60,000 nt of DNA from Membranipora membranacea (GCA_914767715.1 OU612072.1:14324001-14384000); one strand, 5' to 3'; counted from the first letter of the stretch, positions 11,741 to 22,385 are shown. The notes: a model not told the origin generated them from the letters alone. Made by a program: numbers and translations.

Positions 11741-13959
11741 ATTCATTCTTTCTTTTCATTCCAATGCTTTGCATCCTATTCAGGTATCAGTGAACTTTAG
11801 TTCAATGCAGGTATTCCTACTGTGGATTAACATGTATATCAGTTATATTTAAGAGTACAATGAGTACGACTTGTTTTTTAAAATAAACAGCTTTCAATTC
11901 ATTTCCAAAACATGATCAAAAGGTTCAACACTCGACAAATAGGCTGAGCACTAGGTTCATGTTGATGCACTGATCTTACATCTTGTCATATATCATTACA
12001 TGATACATTTGGTTGTCGGTTGTCACTGAACTGTGTGGGTGAGTCCGGTTGAGGTTGGTGAGAGGGTCGGTCTACCTCTGTATGTCCGAAACAAGAAGTG
12101 TCATTTGTATAGCGCACACATACATATTGAGGTTTGATCACAGCAATGAACTCCCTCTTCATTGATCACAGAATGGTTTCTCAGGCATTGTGTTTAGCAA
12201 TGGCAGGCAAATTTACAAGTCGGTTTTTCCCTGTGTTAAGCTTCTTATGGCTCATAGAGGGTTGCAGTTAGGTGGGAATCGGTGCTGCTAGTACACATTT
12301 TTTGGTTAGTGAGGTCCAAGACTACTATCCTGGTTAGTAGTTAGTACAAGGCAGTTTAATAATTTTTAGAAATTAGTACAAAGCAGCTTACCAATTGATA
12401 GAGGATTATAGTACGATGGCACTGCTTGCATAAACTTTGCTAATATTGAACCCTCCTTGCTATAATCATCACCATGGTAGTATCATTGCTTGTAAAGAGT
12501 TAGTTATTTTTTTATTTCTCATCTAAACAAAATTCCCTGTCCAGTGGTACAAATTATGATTCTGTAAGACCGGTGTGAGAGTATTTGTGTTCAGATATAT
12601 ACAAAATAAGTCTAGTTGTACACTTTTTTGTGTGTTTCAACACCTCATCAATCATTTCAGTTATTGCTGGGTGGTTAAAAGTTATATAGATAGATCAGGA
12701 ATCTTGTTTAGAAGAAGTTTATTTAAACTTTCCTTCTACACCCTCTAGATTTTAAGATATATCAATTTTTACAACCCCTTATCATTTTTAGGAATTTCAA
12801 CAAGAATAGCTTACCAGAGGGATTATATAGATGACACACTAAGGGTTAATCTACGCTCCTTGGGATTTTTTAGCGTGGATGGCTTTCATTAGCTGTTTGT
12901 TGGATGAAGATGTTCTGGGCATGGAGCGCAAGCTCTGAATTTTATGGAATGTGGGTAGAGAGAAGCAAGGGTAAATCAAACCAAGGAGTAACAGCTTCCC
13001 CTGTTACTTCTTGATCAAACAGACCTATAGTTCAATGACACAATAGAACTCGTTTGTACGGAATGTCTGATGGTCACTGTAAATTCTAAATATATCAATG
13101 CAGGCGATAATATTAAGCTGATAGCTGATAGATTATCTGCTACAAGACTGTCAAGCAATTATATATCGCTCTAAATCTTAACTGATGTAATGGCCCTACA
13201 AGCCCCTAACCTGGCAACCCAGCCGCCTGTCTAAGCTACCGGTCTCATATATAACAGAATAAATATCAGTGTGGGTATTCCTTTGGCAGGAATTTGTTGA
13301 AATGATTGGAACAAGGAGTAAAAGTACTCCTTGATTGGAACTCCAGACTATAGCTGCATATACACCACTGTTTCTAGCATCAGTCAGCATATTTTCGGTA
13401 GTTCTGTGGAGAATATGGCCTCATTCGCATATCACTTTTCTCCACTTAGGCATGTAGGGCGATTAATACAAAGTAGATCCTCGCTCAACTGGTGAGCGAT
13501 GTTGTACTTTTTTATTAGTAGCAAAGTTTTGTGATCATTCTGCTAGCATAATTTAGCTGATGTATTCTATTTATGCAGTTGCTGCCTACATTCTCAGATT
13601 GCACAAGATATAGCTCAAGGTAGGCCTACAGTACAACACAGAAGAGTTGAACATAGGTATTTTGTGGGCTCATCATACTCAATACTAAGAGTTGTGCTTA
13701 CAAAAATTTGTGAGGAGGACAATTCGAATGGAATGCTTTCATTGTAGCAGCTAACTTGCCTGGTCAGATAGATTCAAACTCATTGAATACGATGTCAATC
13801 CAATTATATAATATTGACTAGAACTGGGCTAGAACTGTAAAGGATTATACTATAACAATACAATAGCAATAATGAATGTAGTTTATTTGGCAGGCAGGGT
13901 TAATTATACAATAATGTTGCTGGTTGGGTAATGATATATGGGGCACGAAACTCAGTGTA
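11741..13959. other. Intergenic DNA, no gene seen
   Basis: Nothing here has coding support on either strand. A small hairpin lies near 13309-13333 (AAGGAGTAAAAGTACTCCTT) and a related palindromic GGAGTAACAGCTTCCCCTGTTACTTC lies near 12985-13010. The rest appears unique and AT-rich. Confidence 0.4.
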
Positions 13960-15640
13960 TGTCCTGATGAAAATCTGAGGTCTTTAGCTCAATAATTGCT
14001 TATTATGCCAGCTACAAAAGAAGCTTTCTCTAAAGCATCACAAATCAGTAAAATAATGTGTAGGCACATTTTCTTTCTAGCAGCAGCATGGCTTCGAATG
14101 GTCTGACACCACAATCATTGGATTGCTCATCTTCTGAGGAACACAGTGGTTACTTTCTTTAGTAAACAAGGAAAATATCTATTAACATATCGAAAGCTTT
14201 ATGGAAAACAGTTAAAAAATGAGATAAATTGCTGCCCTGCTGCCGGCTTATGTATGCAATTATTCCACTTTCATGGGGGCAAAGAAATTCACAGTTTGTG
14301 AGTGTGTCCTGAAAATCTGAGGTCTGTAGCTCAATAATCGCTTATGCCAGCTACCAAAGAAGCTTTCTCTAAAGCATCACAAATCAGTAACATAATGTGT
14401 AGGCACATTTTCTTTTGAGCAGCAGCATGGCTTCGAATGGTCTGACACCACAAATTTTTATATCATTGGATTGCTCATCTTCTGAAGAACACAGTGGTTA
14501 TTTTCTTTAGTAAACAAGGAAAATATCTACCAACATATCGAAAGCTTTATGGTAAACAGTTAAAAAATTATATTAATTGCTGCCCTGCTGCCGGCTTATG
14601 TATAAAATTATTCCACTTTCATGGGGGGCAAAGAAATACACAGTTTGTGAGTGTGTCCTGAAAATCTGAGGTCTGTAGCTCAATATTTTCTTATGCCAGC
14701 TACAAAAGAAGCTTTTTCTAAAGCATCACAAATCAGTAAAACAATGTGTAGCCAAATTATCTTTTGAGCAGCAGCATAACTTCTAAAGGTCTGACAGCAC
14801 AAATTTTTATATCATTGGATTTCTCATCTCCCGAGGAACATAGTGTTAATTTTTTTAGTAAAAAAGGAAAACATCTTCCAACATTTCGAGAGCTTTAGTG
14901 AAAACAGTTTGAAAATGATAAAATTGCTGCCCTGCTGCCGGCATATGTATGCAACTACTCCATTTTCATGGCGGGCATTTTTTGAGTATGATCTGAAAAT
15001 CTGAGGTCTGTAGCTCGACAACTTATTTTGTTTGCAACAAAAAAGGCTTCCTCTTTACAATCATTATGATTAGCCATATTGAGAGTATAAAAAATTTGGC
15101 ACCAACTCGAACCCAGAGCTCTGCGTTGACGAAATAGAGAATTATCCACTGAGCTACACAGACATGTTGTATCAAAATAAGAGTGTCTGCCTTAAATTTA
15201 GTGGAGCATGAATTCTGTATTACAATAATTACATTACATTACTGATGATGAATACACACACAATCAGCAATTATTTGTGCACAGCTAAATCATCGCAAAT
15301 CAATAAAATAATGTAGAAGCACATTTTCTTTTGAGCAGCAGCATGGCTTCAATTGGTCTGACACCACAAATTTTTATATCATTGGATTGCTCATCTTCTG
15401 AGGAACATAGTGGTTATTTTCTTTAGTAAACAAGGAAAATATCTACCAACACATCGAAAGCTTTACGGAAAACGGTTAAAAAATGATATAAATTGCTGCC
15501 CTGCTGCCGGCTTATGTATGCAATTATTCCACTTTCATGGGGGGCAAAGAAATACACAGTTTGTGAGTGTGTCCTGAAAATTTGAGGTCTGTAGCTTGAT
15601 AACTTTTTATGCCAGCCACAAAAGAAGTTTTTCGCTTTAT
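13960..15640 (+). repeat. Satellite-like tandem array, ~335-350 bp unit
   Basis: The marker CTGAGGTCT (TTGAGGTCT in the last unit) recurs at 13975, 14317, 14666, 15001 and 15582, giving spacings of 342, 349, 335 and 581. Each unit also carries AAAGCATCACAAATCAGTAA, AGCAGCAGCATGGCTTC, TCATCTTCTGAGGAACA and GCTGCCCTGCTGCCGGC in the same order. The long fourth interval is due to about 250 extra bases (15040-15290) containing a tRNA-like SINE head. Units 1-3 and 5 are closer to each other than to unit 4. No conserved open frame spans units. Confidence 0.9.
15098..15172 (-). repeat. tRNA-derived SINE head inside the satellite
   Basis: Read on the minus strand, this segment has a tRNA-like internal promoter: TAGCTCAGTGG (box A) and, about 35 bases later, GGTTCGAGT (box B). 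A proper acceptor stem and cloverleaf cannot be drawn, so it is a SINE or tRNA pseudogene rather than a working tRNA. It lies in the only satellite unit of abnormal length, so it most likely arrived by insertion. Confidence 0.65.
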
Positions 15641-16149
15641 AATTTATATGAATTTTGGCCTTTTCGAGATGTGGAGATAACTCGGGTTCACAAAATTACC
15701 TTATATGCCCTGAGAGTAGATGCCGCTTCATCGCCGCTCTAAAAGACATGTTTGGTATACCTGTATAGTTCTGTCTTAGACCACCTTGGGTCAGATAAAT
15801 GGCCCCTAATATCAACCTCTGATGGATTTGTATCGCAGTAAAGCTTGTCAACGATCAAATCAGCATTAGGTCTTTAGGTTTTCCTTTCTTGCACCCTTCA
15901 CCCTGTGCCCTGCGCCCTGCGCCCTGTACCAGAAGTGGTGAGAAAAAGGCCAAGCAACTTCCTGCTAGTGCACAAAGATGCCAAGTAGACGACAACAATA
16001 TTAGGAAGGAAAACTGAGAACATAACAATGAATGAGAAATTGCCCAGCATCAGAAACACACGGGGTTCTGTATTGCTAAGGAGGTTTTGAGGGGCGAAAA
16101 AGAAGGCTACCCATACCTAAGGCCGTAAGAAAGAATAGAAAACTCAAAC
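15641..16149. other. Unique sequence with short GC-rich tandem motif
   Basis: There is no gene. At 15900-15929 the string CCCTGTGCCCTGCGCCCTG and its continuation form a short tandem of about 7 bases per unit. Confidence 0.4.
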
Positions 16150-16524
16150 TTAAAGGGCAACCAAGGTTTCAAACAAGTTCTCATTGATTGATAGCAGATT
16201 GCATCTTCTGCATTGGGAAAAATACAAAATCTAATTCTGATGATTATTTAGCCAGAATTCTTGTGAAACAATTCATCCATCAGGTACTCAAACTCAGCTA
16301 AAATAGAAAACCACAGAGCAGTTTCCTGTTCCTGTTATTATTTAGCCTGTGCTCTATCATCATTACAGCAATGTCTTGGAACCTCCCCTAAACTGAAGTG
16401 TTACCCAACTTAGAGTCAGCAACTACTTTGAGTTTTGCGCCGCGTCATGCACAAAGCTGATGCTGAACAGCACATTATTTACTCCCCACTAATGCATTGC
16501 TGCGAAACCTTGGTTGCCCTTTAA
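16150..16524. mobile_element. TTAA-flanked MITE (piggyBac-like candidate)
   Basis: Perfect 17-bp inverted termini, AGGGCAACCAAGGTTTC on the left (from 16154) and its exact complement on the right (to 16520), are each bordered by TTAA (16150-16153 and 16521-16524). A 4-bp TTAA target duplication is the hallmark of piggyBac transposons. The 367-bp interior has no transposase frame, so the element is non-autonomous. TTAA is itself palindromic, so the duplication and the inverted repeat cannot be fully separated by eye. Confidence 0.75.
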
Positions 16525-16557
16525 GAATTTGAACAACTTCATATCAAAACCATATCG

Positions 16558-16662
16558 ATTTGCCGAGGAGTTGATTGGACAGAGAAAGATGGCGAGCCCA
16601 GGGCTAATGTGTATGGTAACAAGAGAGATGTTGACACTGACATATCATGGGGCTAAAACAAT
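16558..16662 (+). pseudogene. Rab-like GTPase exon fragment, decayed copy
   Basis: About 100 bases match the minus-strand segment at 20104-19999, including GCTAATGTGTATGGTAACAA followed by GAC-ACT-GAC-AT. A 1-base deletion near 16590 breaks the frame. After it the frame reads Y-G-N-K-R-D-V-D-T-D-I and then meets a stop. The G-N-K-x-D string is the G4 nucleotide-binding motif of small GTPases. The fragment is too short for a secure family call. Confidence 0.45.
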
Positions 16663-16839
16663 CAACAGCTTTATGATTTAGCTCTGAGACGAGTGATATC
16701 AAGCTAAGAGATAAGTTTGGTAAACTAGTTTGGTAGGTGTCTTCCTGTTTTGGTCTCAAATTTCACCGGGTATGATATTTCACTGGGTATGATATTTCAC
16801 TGGGTAATTCTCATAAAAGAGAATGAATCATAAAATTTC

Positions 16840-17640
16840 GCTCACACAGTTTGAGGGACTTTGGCGGGGTTACAAGTATTTCTATCTCATTCAATGTTAC
16901 TTTTATCTGCACACAATGTAATGAATCATATTTCTAGCATAGGTTCAATGACCAATGTTTGATATAAAAAAACATAAAAAGGACACAAAAATCACCACGC
17001 TACCCTTATATGCTAGCAACGATCTAACTAAATGCTGTTCACAAAAGTACTTTGTAGTTTTTAACGATCATTGACCTGAATTTTTACTTCGGCAACAACA
17101 ACCTTAAACGGATATCCGGTTTTTAGTCAGATATTTAATTATTAGCATGATAAAGTAGTTTGATTGCGCATTAAATCAAATAATGGTCGAAGATTTTCAG
17201 TTTGTCTGCCTTACGCTACTGTTACTATACGGGTTGATATCCTGTTAATTGATGCATTCATCTGTATCACTATGCTTTCATCTTTCGCGCCAATTATGCA
17301 AGATTGTTTTTGGTAAGCAACTGCCAGGAATTGTAAATATTAACATAGCAGGCACAAAGTGGTCGTTGCGGTTGTCAAACCACAGGGCTGATAGTAGGTA
17401 GGTCATTGACCTTATAAGTAGATATAAATGATTCATCATAATATTATTGTTAGATGGGGCAATTAAATTGACATGAAATGAGATAGAACTCATTTGTATA
17501 ACTGAGATCTGATCGAGCACATTTATCAGTATCTCTAAACAGCTGAAGATTGTAATTGAAGTGATTCTATTGGTGCCTTGCATACTCTTAGCACAAGCCT
17601 TTGTTACTACCTGTGCAACCTCACCTAGCTTGATATCACC
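16840..17640 (+). repeat. Scrambled R1 block with inverted pair
   Basis: The R1 core occurs here twice in opposite orientation: 16877-16960 (minus sense) and 17401-17490 (plus sense). They enclose about 440 bases and could form a stem. The interior (16977-17280) matches 23060-23370. The right flank (17460-17640) matches 22920-23060, including a sequence like the start of the signal-peptide exon at 23014, and its last ~65 bases (17575-17640) also resemble 23424-23485. Compared with the right-hand copy the blocks are in a different order, so this is a rearranged duplicate. The LINE at 17.6 kb begins at its right edge. Confidence 0.6.
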
Positions 17641-17644
17641 TATA

Positions 17645-19804
17645 TCAAAACTAAATTTGACTTGTGATAGAACTGTTTCTGATCATTACGCTACCTTTGT
17701 AATATTAAAAGTTAGTAAAATAATAAGGCCTAGACGAAAACTCATACATTTCCGCAACTTTAAATCTATTGATAACATTGCTTTCTTTAATCATGCTAAG
17801 TCATTGCCTTTTTTACAACTTTGTTCTGATACATCTAGGAGCCTTGATGAGAGAATTGATTTATTTGATTCACTCATCTCAAATCTATTGAACAATCATG
17901 CACCTATCATGACTAGGAGAATACGTCACCACAAAAATCCATGGATGAATAGCTCACTGCTTCGATTGATACGTTTCAAAAATCAGACATACAAATCCAT
18001 TTTCAAATCTCCCAAAAACCAAAATATTCAACCTTCAACATTAGATGACTTTAGAAAACTTAAAAGCTATACACTAAATCAGATTAGAAAAGCCAAAAAG
18101 TATTATTACATTGATAAACTAAATGATTCTAAATCATCCTTCTACCAAACATGTGGAACTCTTTTGGGAAAAGCGGACAAGAAAAGTGAAATTGACTCTT
18201 TAGTGTTCAATAACACTTTAGTAACAGATGAAAAAGAGATCGCTAATACATTTAACACCTTCTTCACGTCAATTTGCTCTCAACAGAAACTGGATGTCAA
18301 GGAGGCATGTCAACATATGACGTATAAAACTCCTCTAACCAAGTTTGAATTTACTAAAATTTCAACTGAACAAGTACGTCGCAAACTTCTTTCAATGTCG
18401 CCCAAAAAGAGAGGAGGTGTTGAAAAAATTCCAACTTTTATATATCAAATCTTATCAAACATTATTGCTTTACCTATAACAATTCTCATCAATGAAAGCT
18501 TTCTCACAAAAAGTTTTCCTAGTTCTTTAAAAATGGCATTGGTTACACCTATCTTTAAGAAAGGTGACCATACAAATCCCTCTAATTACAGACCAATTTC
18601 TTCACTGCCAATTATGTCTAAAATCTTTGAAACATTTATGAATGACCAACTGTCTACATTCCTTACAAGTCATAAATTACTGAATATTAGACAATTTGGA
18701 TTCCGTAAGAGCCATTCGTGTGAGCAGCTTTTACTCAGTCTTCTAGATGTCTGGAAATCAAAACTTGATTCTTCTTCACCTTGCTATATTTCAGCATTAT
18801 CATTGGACGTTAGAAAGGCATTTGATTCAGTAAATCATCAACTTTTGCTCACCAAATTAAAATATCTCTATATAGCAGAATCTGCTCAATCAATGCTATC
18901 GTCATATTTGAATAATAGATTACAGTGTTTTAAAGTAGGCAATGCCACATCTGGAGTTCTAAATATTAAAAGTGGTGTTCCTCAAGGTTCAATTTTGGGG
19001 CCATTGCTTTTCAATATTGCCATAAATGATTTATTAGGAAAATTTTCAAATTCATTTGCCTTTGCTGATGATACTTTGATTTTTGAGATATCCGATTCTC
19101 TAAATGAAGCAATATCAAAATCAGAATCTCTTGTTACAATGGTAACAAATTGGTATTCTGTCAATGGTTTTAATCTAAATTTAGACAAAACCCAGTTTTG
19201 TGTATTTTCAAACAGAAAGGTTGAAACAATACCTAATCTTGTTTCAAATAATGTACAAATCAAATCAGCAACTTCAATTAAACTCTTAGGCGTGATCTTG
19301 GACCAGCATCTGTCATTGAAGACCTATGTTGAGTCCCTGGTATTAAAATCTAACAGAGTTTTATTCTGTCTCTCTAAAATTCGAAAATTCGTCAATCCTT
19401 CACATCTGCTTCAAGCTTATAAATCCTATGTTCGTCCCATCTTGGAGTATTGTTCTTCTCTGTTATTAAATACTTCTGATTACAACTCTAACTTGTTAGA
19501 ACTTTGTCAAAACAGAGCCATCAGGATAATTCTTGGTACCAACTCATTTTTTTCTATCTCAACTGGTCGTGAGATTTTGAATCTTTCCACTCTGAGTGAC
19601 AGGAGGAGGGCAACTTTTGATAGGTTTGTCAATAATGCCACTCTAGGCAAGAACACATCATTTTTCATCCTTAAACTAATCAATTCCTGCAAAATGCACA
19701 ATAGAGTTTTGCGGTCAGGACGTAGAATAATTAAACCAAAATATAGGACTAAATATGGTAAAACAAGATTTTTAAACCAATTCATTTCATTTAGTAAATC
19801 GTAA
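17645..19804 (+). CDS. LINE reverse transcriptase, 5'-incomplete ORF2
   Basis: The product would copy element RNA at a nicked target. Visible in order are the endonuclease end S-D-H-Y-A, the fingers region T-P-I-F-K-K-G-D followed by N-Y-R-P-I-S, motif A S-L-D-V-R-K-A-F-D (near 18806), motif B G-V-P-Q-G-S-I-L-G-P-L (near 18974), the catalytic F-A-D-D (19061), motif E L-L-G-V-I-L-D, and a C-terminal region with P-I-L-E-Y-C-S. All polymerase motifs are intact over about 720 codons without a stop. The frame stays open upstream to 17561, where it runs into flanking R1 sequence and begins only with GTG. There is no native start because the element is truncated. The style matches the CR1/Jockey-like group; the exact clade needs a tree. 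Confidence 0.92.
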   Translation, partial: SKLNLTCDRTVSDHYATFVILKVSKIIRPRRKLIHFRNFKSIDNIAFFNHAKSLPFLQLCSDTSRSLDERIDLFDSLISNLLNNHAPIMTRRIRHHKNPWMNSSLLRLIRFKNQTYKSIFKSPKNQNIQPSTLDDFRKLKSYTLNQIRKAKKYYYIDKLNDSKSSFYQTCGTLLGKADKKSEIDSLVFNNTLVTDEKEIANTFNTFFTSICSQQKLDVKEACQHMTYKTPLTKFEFTKISTEQVRRKLLSMSPKKRGGVEKIPTFIYQILSNIIALPITILINESFLTKSFPSSLKMALVTPIFKKGDHTNPSNYRPISSLPIMSKIFETFMNDQLSTFLTSHKLLNIRQFGFRKSHSCEQLLLSLLDVWKSKLDSSSPCYISALSLDVRKAFDSVNHQLLLTKLKYLYIAESAQSMLSSYLNNRLQCFKVGNATSGVLNIKSGVPQGSILGPLLFNIAINDLLGKFSNSFAFADDTLIFEISDSLNEAISKSESLVTMVTNWYSVNGFNLNLDKTQFCVFSNRKVETIPNLVSNNVQIKSATSIKLLGVILDQHLSLKTYVESLVLKSNRVLFCLSKIRKFVNPSHLLQAYKSYVRPILEYCSSLLLNTSDYNSNLLELCQNRAIRIILGTNSFFSISTGREILNLSTLSDRRRATFDRFVNNATLGKNTSFFILKLINSCKMHNRVLRSGRRIIKPKYRTKYGKTRFLNQFISFSKS

Positions 19805-19998
19805 TAATATATATCAATCAATCACATACTGTAAAAAATTTTCTCCCAACTGATTATCATTTCTGTCCATATCTATAAATATTTTTCTTTCTTTTTTGTT
19901 TTGTTTATGAGGTCAAAAAGTTGTTATTTTCCTTTGTTTATGACATACTTATGCATATGAAAACCTCAATAAAAACATTATAATAATAATAATAATAA
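17645..19998 (+). mobile_element. Non-LTR retrotransposon (LINE), 5'-truncated within the endonuclease
   Basis: The element starts abruptly near 17645 with codons for the end of an apurinic-type endonuclease (S-D-H-Y-A, about 17678). It has one long reverse transcriptase frame to 19804, a short 3' untranslated region and a (TAA)n tail at 19978-19998. The 3' region contains GAGGTCAA (19909) and GAAAACCTC (19959), also present in the copy at 6033-6952. The missing endonuclease and 5' half mean it cannot transpose on its own. The open RT frame suggests it is younger than the copy in the TPMT pseudogene. Confidence 0.92.
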
Positions 19999-20104
19999 AT
20001 CTTGAATCTGCCTGATGTCAGTGTCCAGATCACTCTTGTTACCATACATGTTAGCCTTGGTCTCGCCATTTTTGCTGTATTCAATCATCTTCTTGGCAAA
20101 TCCT
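19999..20104 (-). pseudogene. Rab-like small GTPase exon fragment
   Basis: A 34-codon open frame reads F-A-K-K-M-I-E-Y-S then, 11 residues later, Y-G-N-K-S-D-L-D. Spacing and residues resemble helix 3 to the G4 loop (NKxD, guanine recognition) of Rab proteins. A possible acceptor, CCATAAG, precedes it at 20105-20111. The frame is cut on its 3' side by the LINE tail at 19998. A decayed copy lies at 16558-16662. No other GTPase motifs (P-loop, DxxG) were found nearby, so it is a fragment. The call is an inference from one motif and spacing. Confidence 0.45.
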
Positions 20105-20134
20105 TATGGTATAAGGAAAATATAGTAGGCAGGT

Positions 20135-20283
20135 AGTATATATAGTATATAGTATATATATATAGTATATATATAGTATAGTATATATATAGTATATATA
20201 TATATAGTATATATAGTATATATATATAGTATAGTATATATATAGTATATAGTATATATATATATATATATAGTATATAGTAG
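20135..20283. repeat. TA-rich microsatellite (TATAGTA/TATA)n
   Basis: About 150 bases are built only from TATAG, TA and TATATA units. Tyr/Ile-rich minus-strand frames across it are artefacts of the repeat. Flanks on both sides share AGTAGGCAGG (20124-20135 and 20280-20292), perhaps a short direct duplication around the tract. Confidence 0.95.
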
Positions 20284-20299
20284 TAGGCAGGCCATAAAC

Positions 20300-20365
20300 A
20301 CCGCAAGTTCATATCATTCATCATACTGTTGGCAGATGGAGCAATAATAGTGTTTATTATTGTTT
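20300..20365 (+). repeat. Dispersed repeat R1, short copy
   Basis: The string TTCATATCATTCATCATACT followed by GTTGGCAGATGGAGCAATAA matches the R1 core at 22885-22925 in the same orientation. Only the core is present. Confidence 0.55.
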
Positions 20366-21019
20366 TTCAGAGAATCAATAATCAACACTTCTTGCCAAAT
20401 CAATATAATTTGATATGAAATTGTTAAATTCTCAAGCTTCAGATCACTTTTCTTTATTATGGCCTCAGGTCTGGCTAGCATTCATATTTTTCCCCTTAAC
20501 ATCATGAGCAATACAGAAGCCCAAGAAAGTTCCGGTTCTCTGCAATTTCTCATTCTCTTCCACAGTGACCGTTGTCGAGTTCTCAGTTTCCTTTCTATAA
20601 TGTTTGTCGTTTCATTTCGTCTCCCAGATTTAAAAGAGGATAGCAGGAAATTGTTTTGCCTTTTTTCACAACAACCTGTCATTGCATAGTTTAGGGCAAC
20701 AACTGGATAGTCATCAAGCTCATGTCAAGTCTTGACTCCGCTCATCTTCGGCCAATCACACTCCTGCTTTTCATGATGATGCTTGATGGGTGTTTGACGA
20801 TTGGCTGTTTGTCCACTGTGGTTTCAACACAGGCAGTGTACCATCCGCCTTACATGTGAGTTGTGTACAGTTCTCTAACACCGCTTTGCATCCTTTCCTT
20901 GTTTGCACAAGGTCGGTCGCACACCACTTATGATATGCTACCACAGTCATCATGTAAGGATCATCGAGTATTCAGCCTACACATAGTTGCATGGTAAACA
21001 AGTCACTACTGATCATTAA
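20366..21019. other. Intergenic DNA, no gene seen
   Basis: Frames at 20459-20689 (plus) and 20682-20482 (minus) overlap on opposite strands and neither resembles a known domain. The segment at 20750-20815 has two CCAAT-type boxes (GGCCAATCAC, GATTGGCTG), too little to call a promoter. Confidence 0.35.
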
Positions 21020-22385
21020 CACATCAAAATAGGGCCAATCCTGCTAATTGTTTTATTCAGAGAAAACAAAGGAATGGTTTTTGAAAGCACTTACTTACTT
21101 ATTTACTTACCATCTGTGCAGATGGTTATTGCAGATTGGTATATTTGTGGCGAGATGTAGAGAAAATAAAATAACAAGGAAATATGAGAGGCTTTTGGCG
21201 TTTGTAAATTCTGCCGATTCATCTGGGCACCCAACTAGAGCCTTGATTGCTTCATAGCAATCGCAATAGATTTTGTTTTTCTGTGAATTCAATTTCTGAT
21301 ATTGAGAGTGTTATTTCAGGATTCTGTAGGAGGATATTTATCTTGCAGGCCAAGTTTCAACATCAGGAATGCTCCCAAGTATGAACATCATTTCTCAACA
21401 TTCTCTTGGTGAACTTCAATTAAGGGATTACATTTTTCTCCGAATTCTTCATTTTGGTAATAGAGCGTATCTTGTCAGGTTGGCGGAGGTAGATATTTAT
21501 CTTCCCAATCTGACATCATCAACTTTCTTGTGCCCTTCAGTGCACTAATTTGCAATCGGCAACAGGTCACTGAATGCTAAAGGATGATTTAACGATGGCG
21601 TTTTCTGTGTGCTCAATGGATACATCACGGCCTATACGGCGTTCATTAAACTATCAAAATATGGCCAATTTTGCTAATAGTTTTAGTCAGAGAAAACCAG
21701 AGAATGGTTTTTGAGTGCACTAACTATATTGAAAACCATTTGTGCGGATGTTTTTTTACAGATTGGTTAGATGAAGAAAAAATAAAATCACAAGACAACA
21801 ACAAGGAAAGATGAGTGTGGTATTTGTTAATTCTGCCGATTCATCTGGGCACCCAACTAGAACTTTGATTGCTTCATAGCAATCGCAATAGATCAGTTTT
21901 TCTGTGAATTCAATTTCCTATATTGAGTGTGTTATTTGAGGATTCTTTAAGAGGATATTTATCTTGCAGGCCAAGTTTCAACATCAGGAATGCGCCCAAA
22001 TACGGATATTATTACTCACCATTTCCTTGGTACACTCCAATTAAGGGATTACATTTTTCTCCGAATTCAATTTCTGATATTGCGTGTATTATTTCAGGAT
22101 TCTTTAAGAGGATATTTATCTTGCAGGCCAGGTTTCAACATCAGGAATGCTCCCGAATATGAATATTATTTCTCACCATTCTCTTGGTGAACCCCAATTA
22201 TGGGATTACGTTTTTCTCCGAATTCTTCATTTTGGTAATAGAGTATTGGTAATATCAAATCCGGTTGGCAGAGGTGGATATTTATCTTCACGATCTGAGT
22301 TTCAGCTACTTCCTTGTTTCCTCACAATGCACAAATATGCAATCGACATTTAGTTGGCAACAGGTCACTGCATATATTCCAGGAA
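21020..22385 (+). repeat. Tandem duplication, two full units plus a partial third
   Basis: Unit 1 (about 21020-21640) and unit 2 (about 21645-22062) share long stretches such as AATTCTGCCGATTCATCTGG, GCAATCGCAATAGAT and GAGGATATTTATCTTGCAGG. A partial third unit (22063-22385) repeats only the last part. Each unit contains a candidate exon-like segment after a TTATTTCAG or TTATTTGAG string that reads G-Y-L-S-C-R-P-x-F-N-I-R-N-A-P in the same frame (21318, 21941, 22099). The units differ by many substitutions and small indels. Confidence 0.85.

Noticed and set aside
17278-17583. 101-codon minus-strand frame
   Set aside because: It covers the R1 repeat and is not open in the other copies.
18982-19821. 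Minus-strand frames of 93 and 104 codons
   Set aside because: Antisense shadows of the LINE reverse transcriptase frame.
20085-20324. Open frames rich in Tyr and Ile on the minus strand
   Set aside because: They are translations of a TA-rich microsatellite with no start context or conservation.
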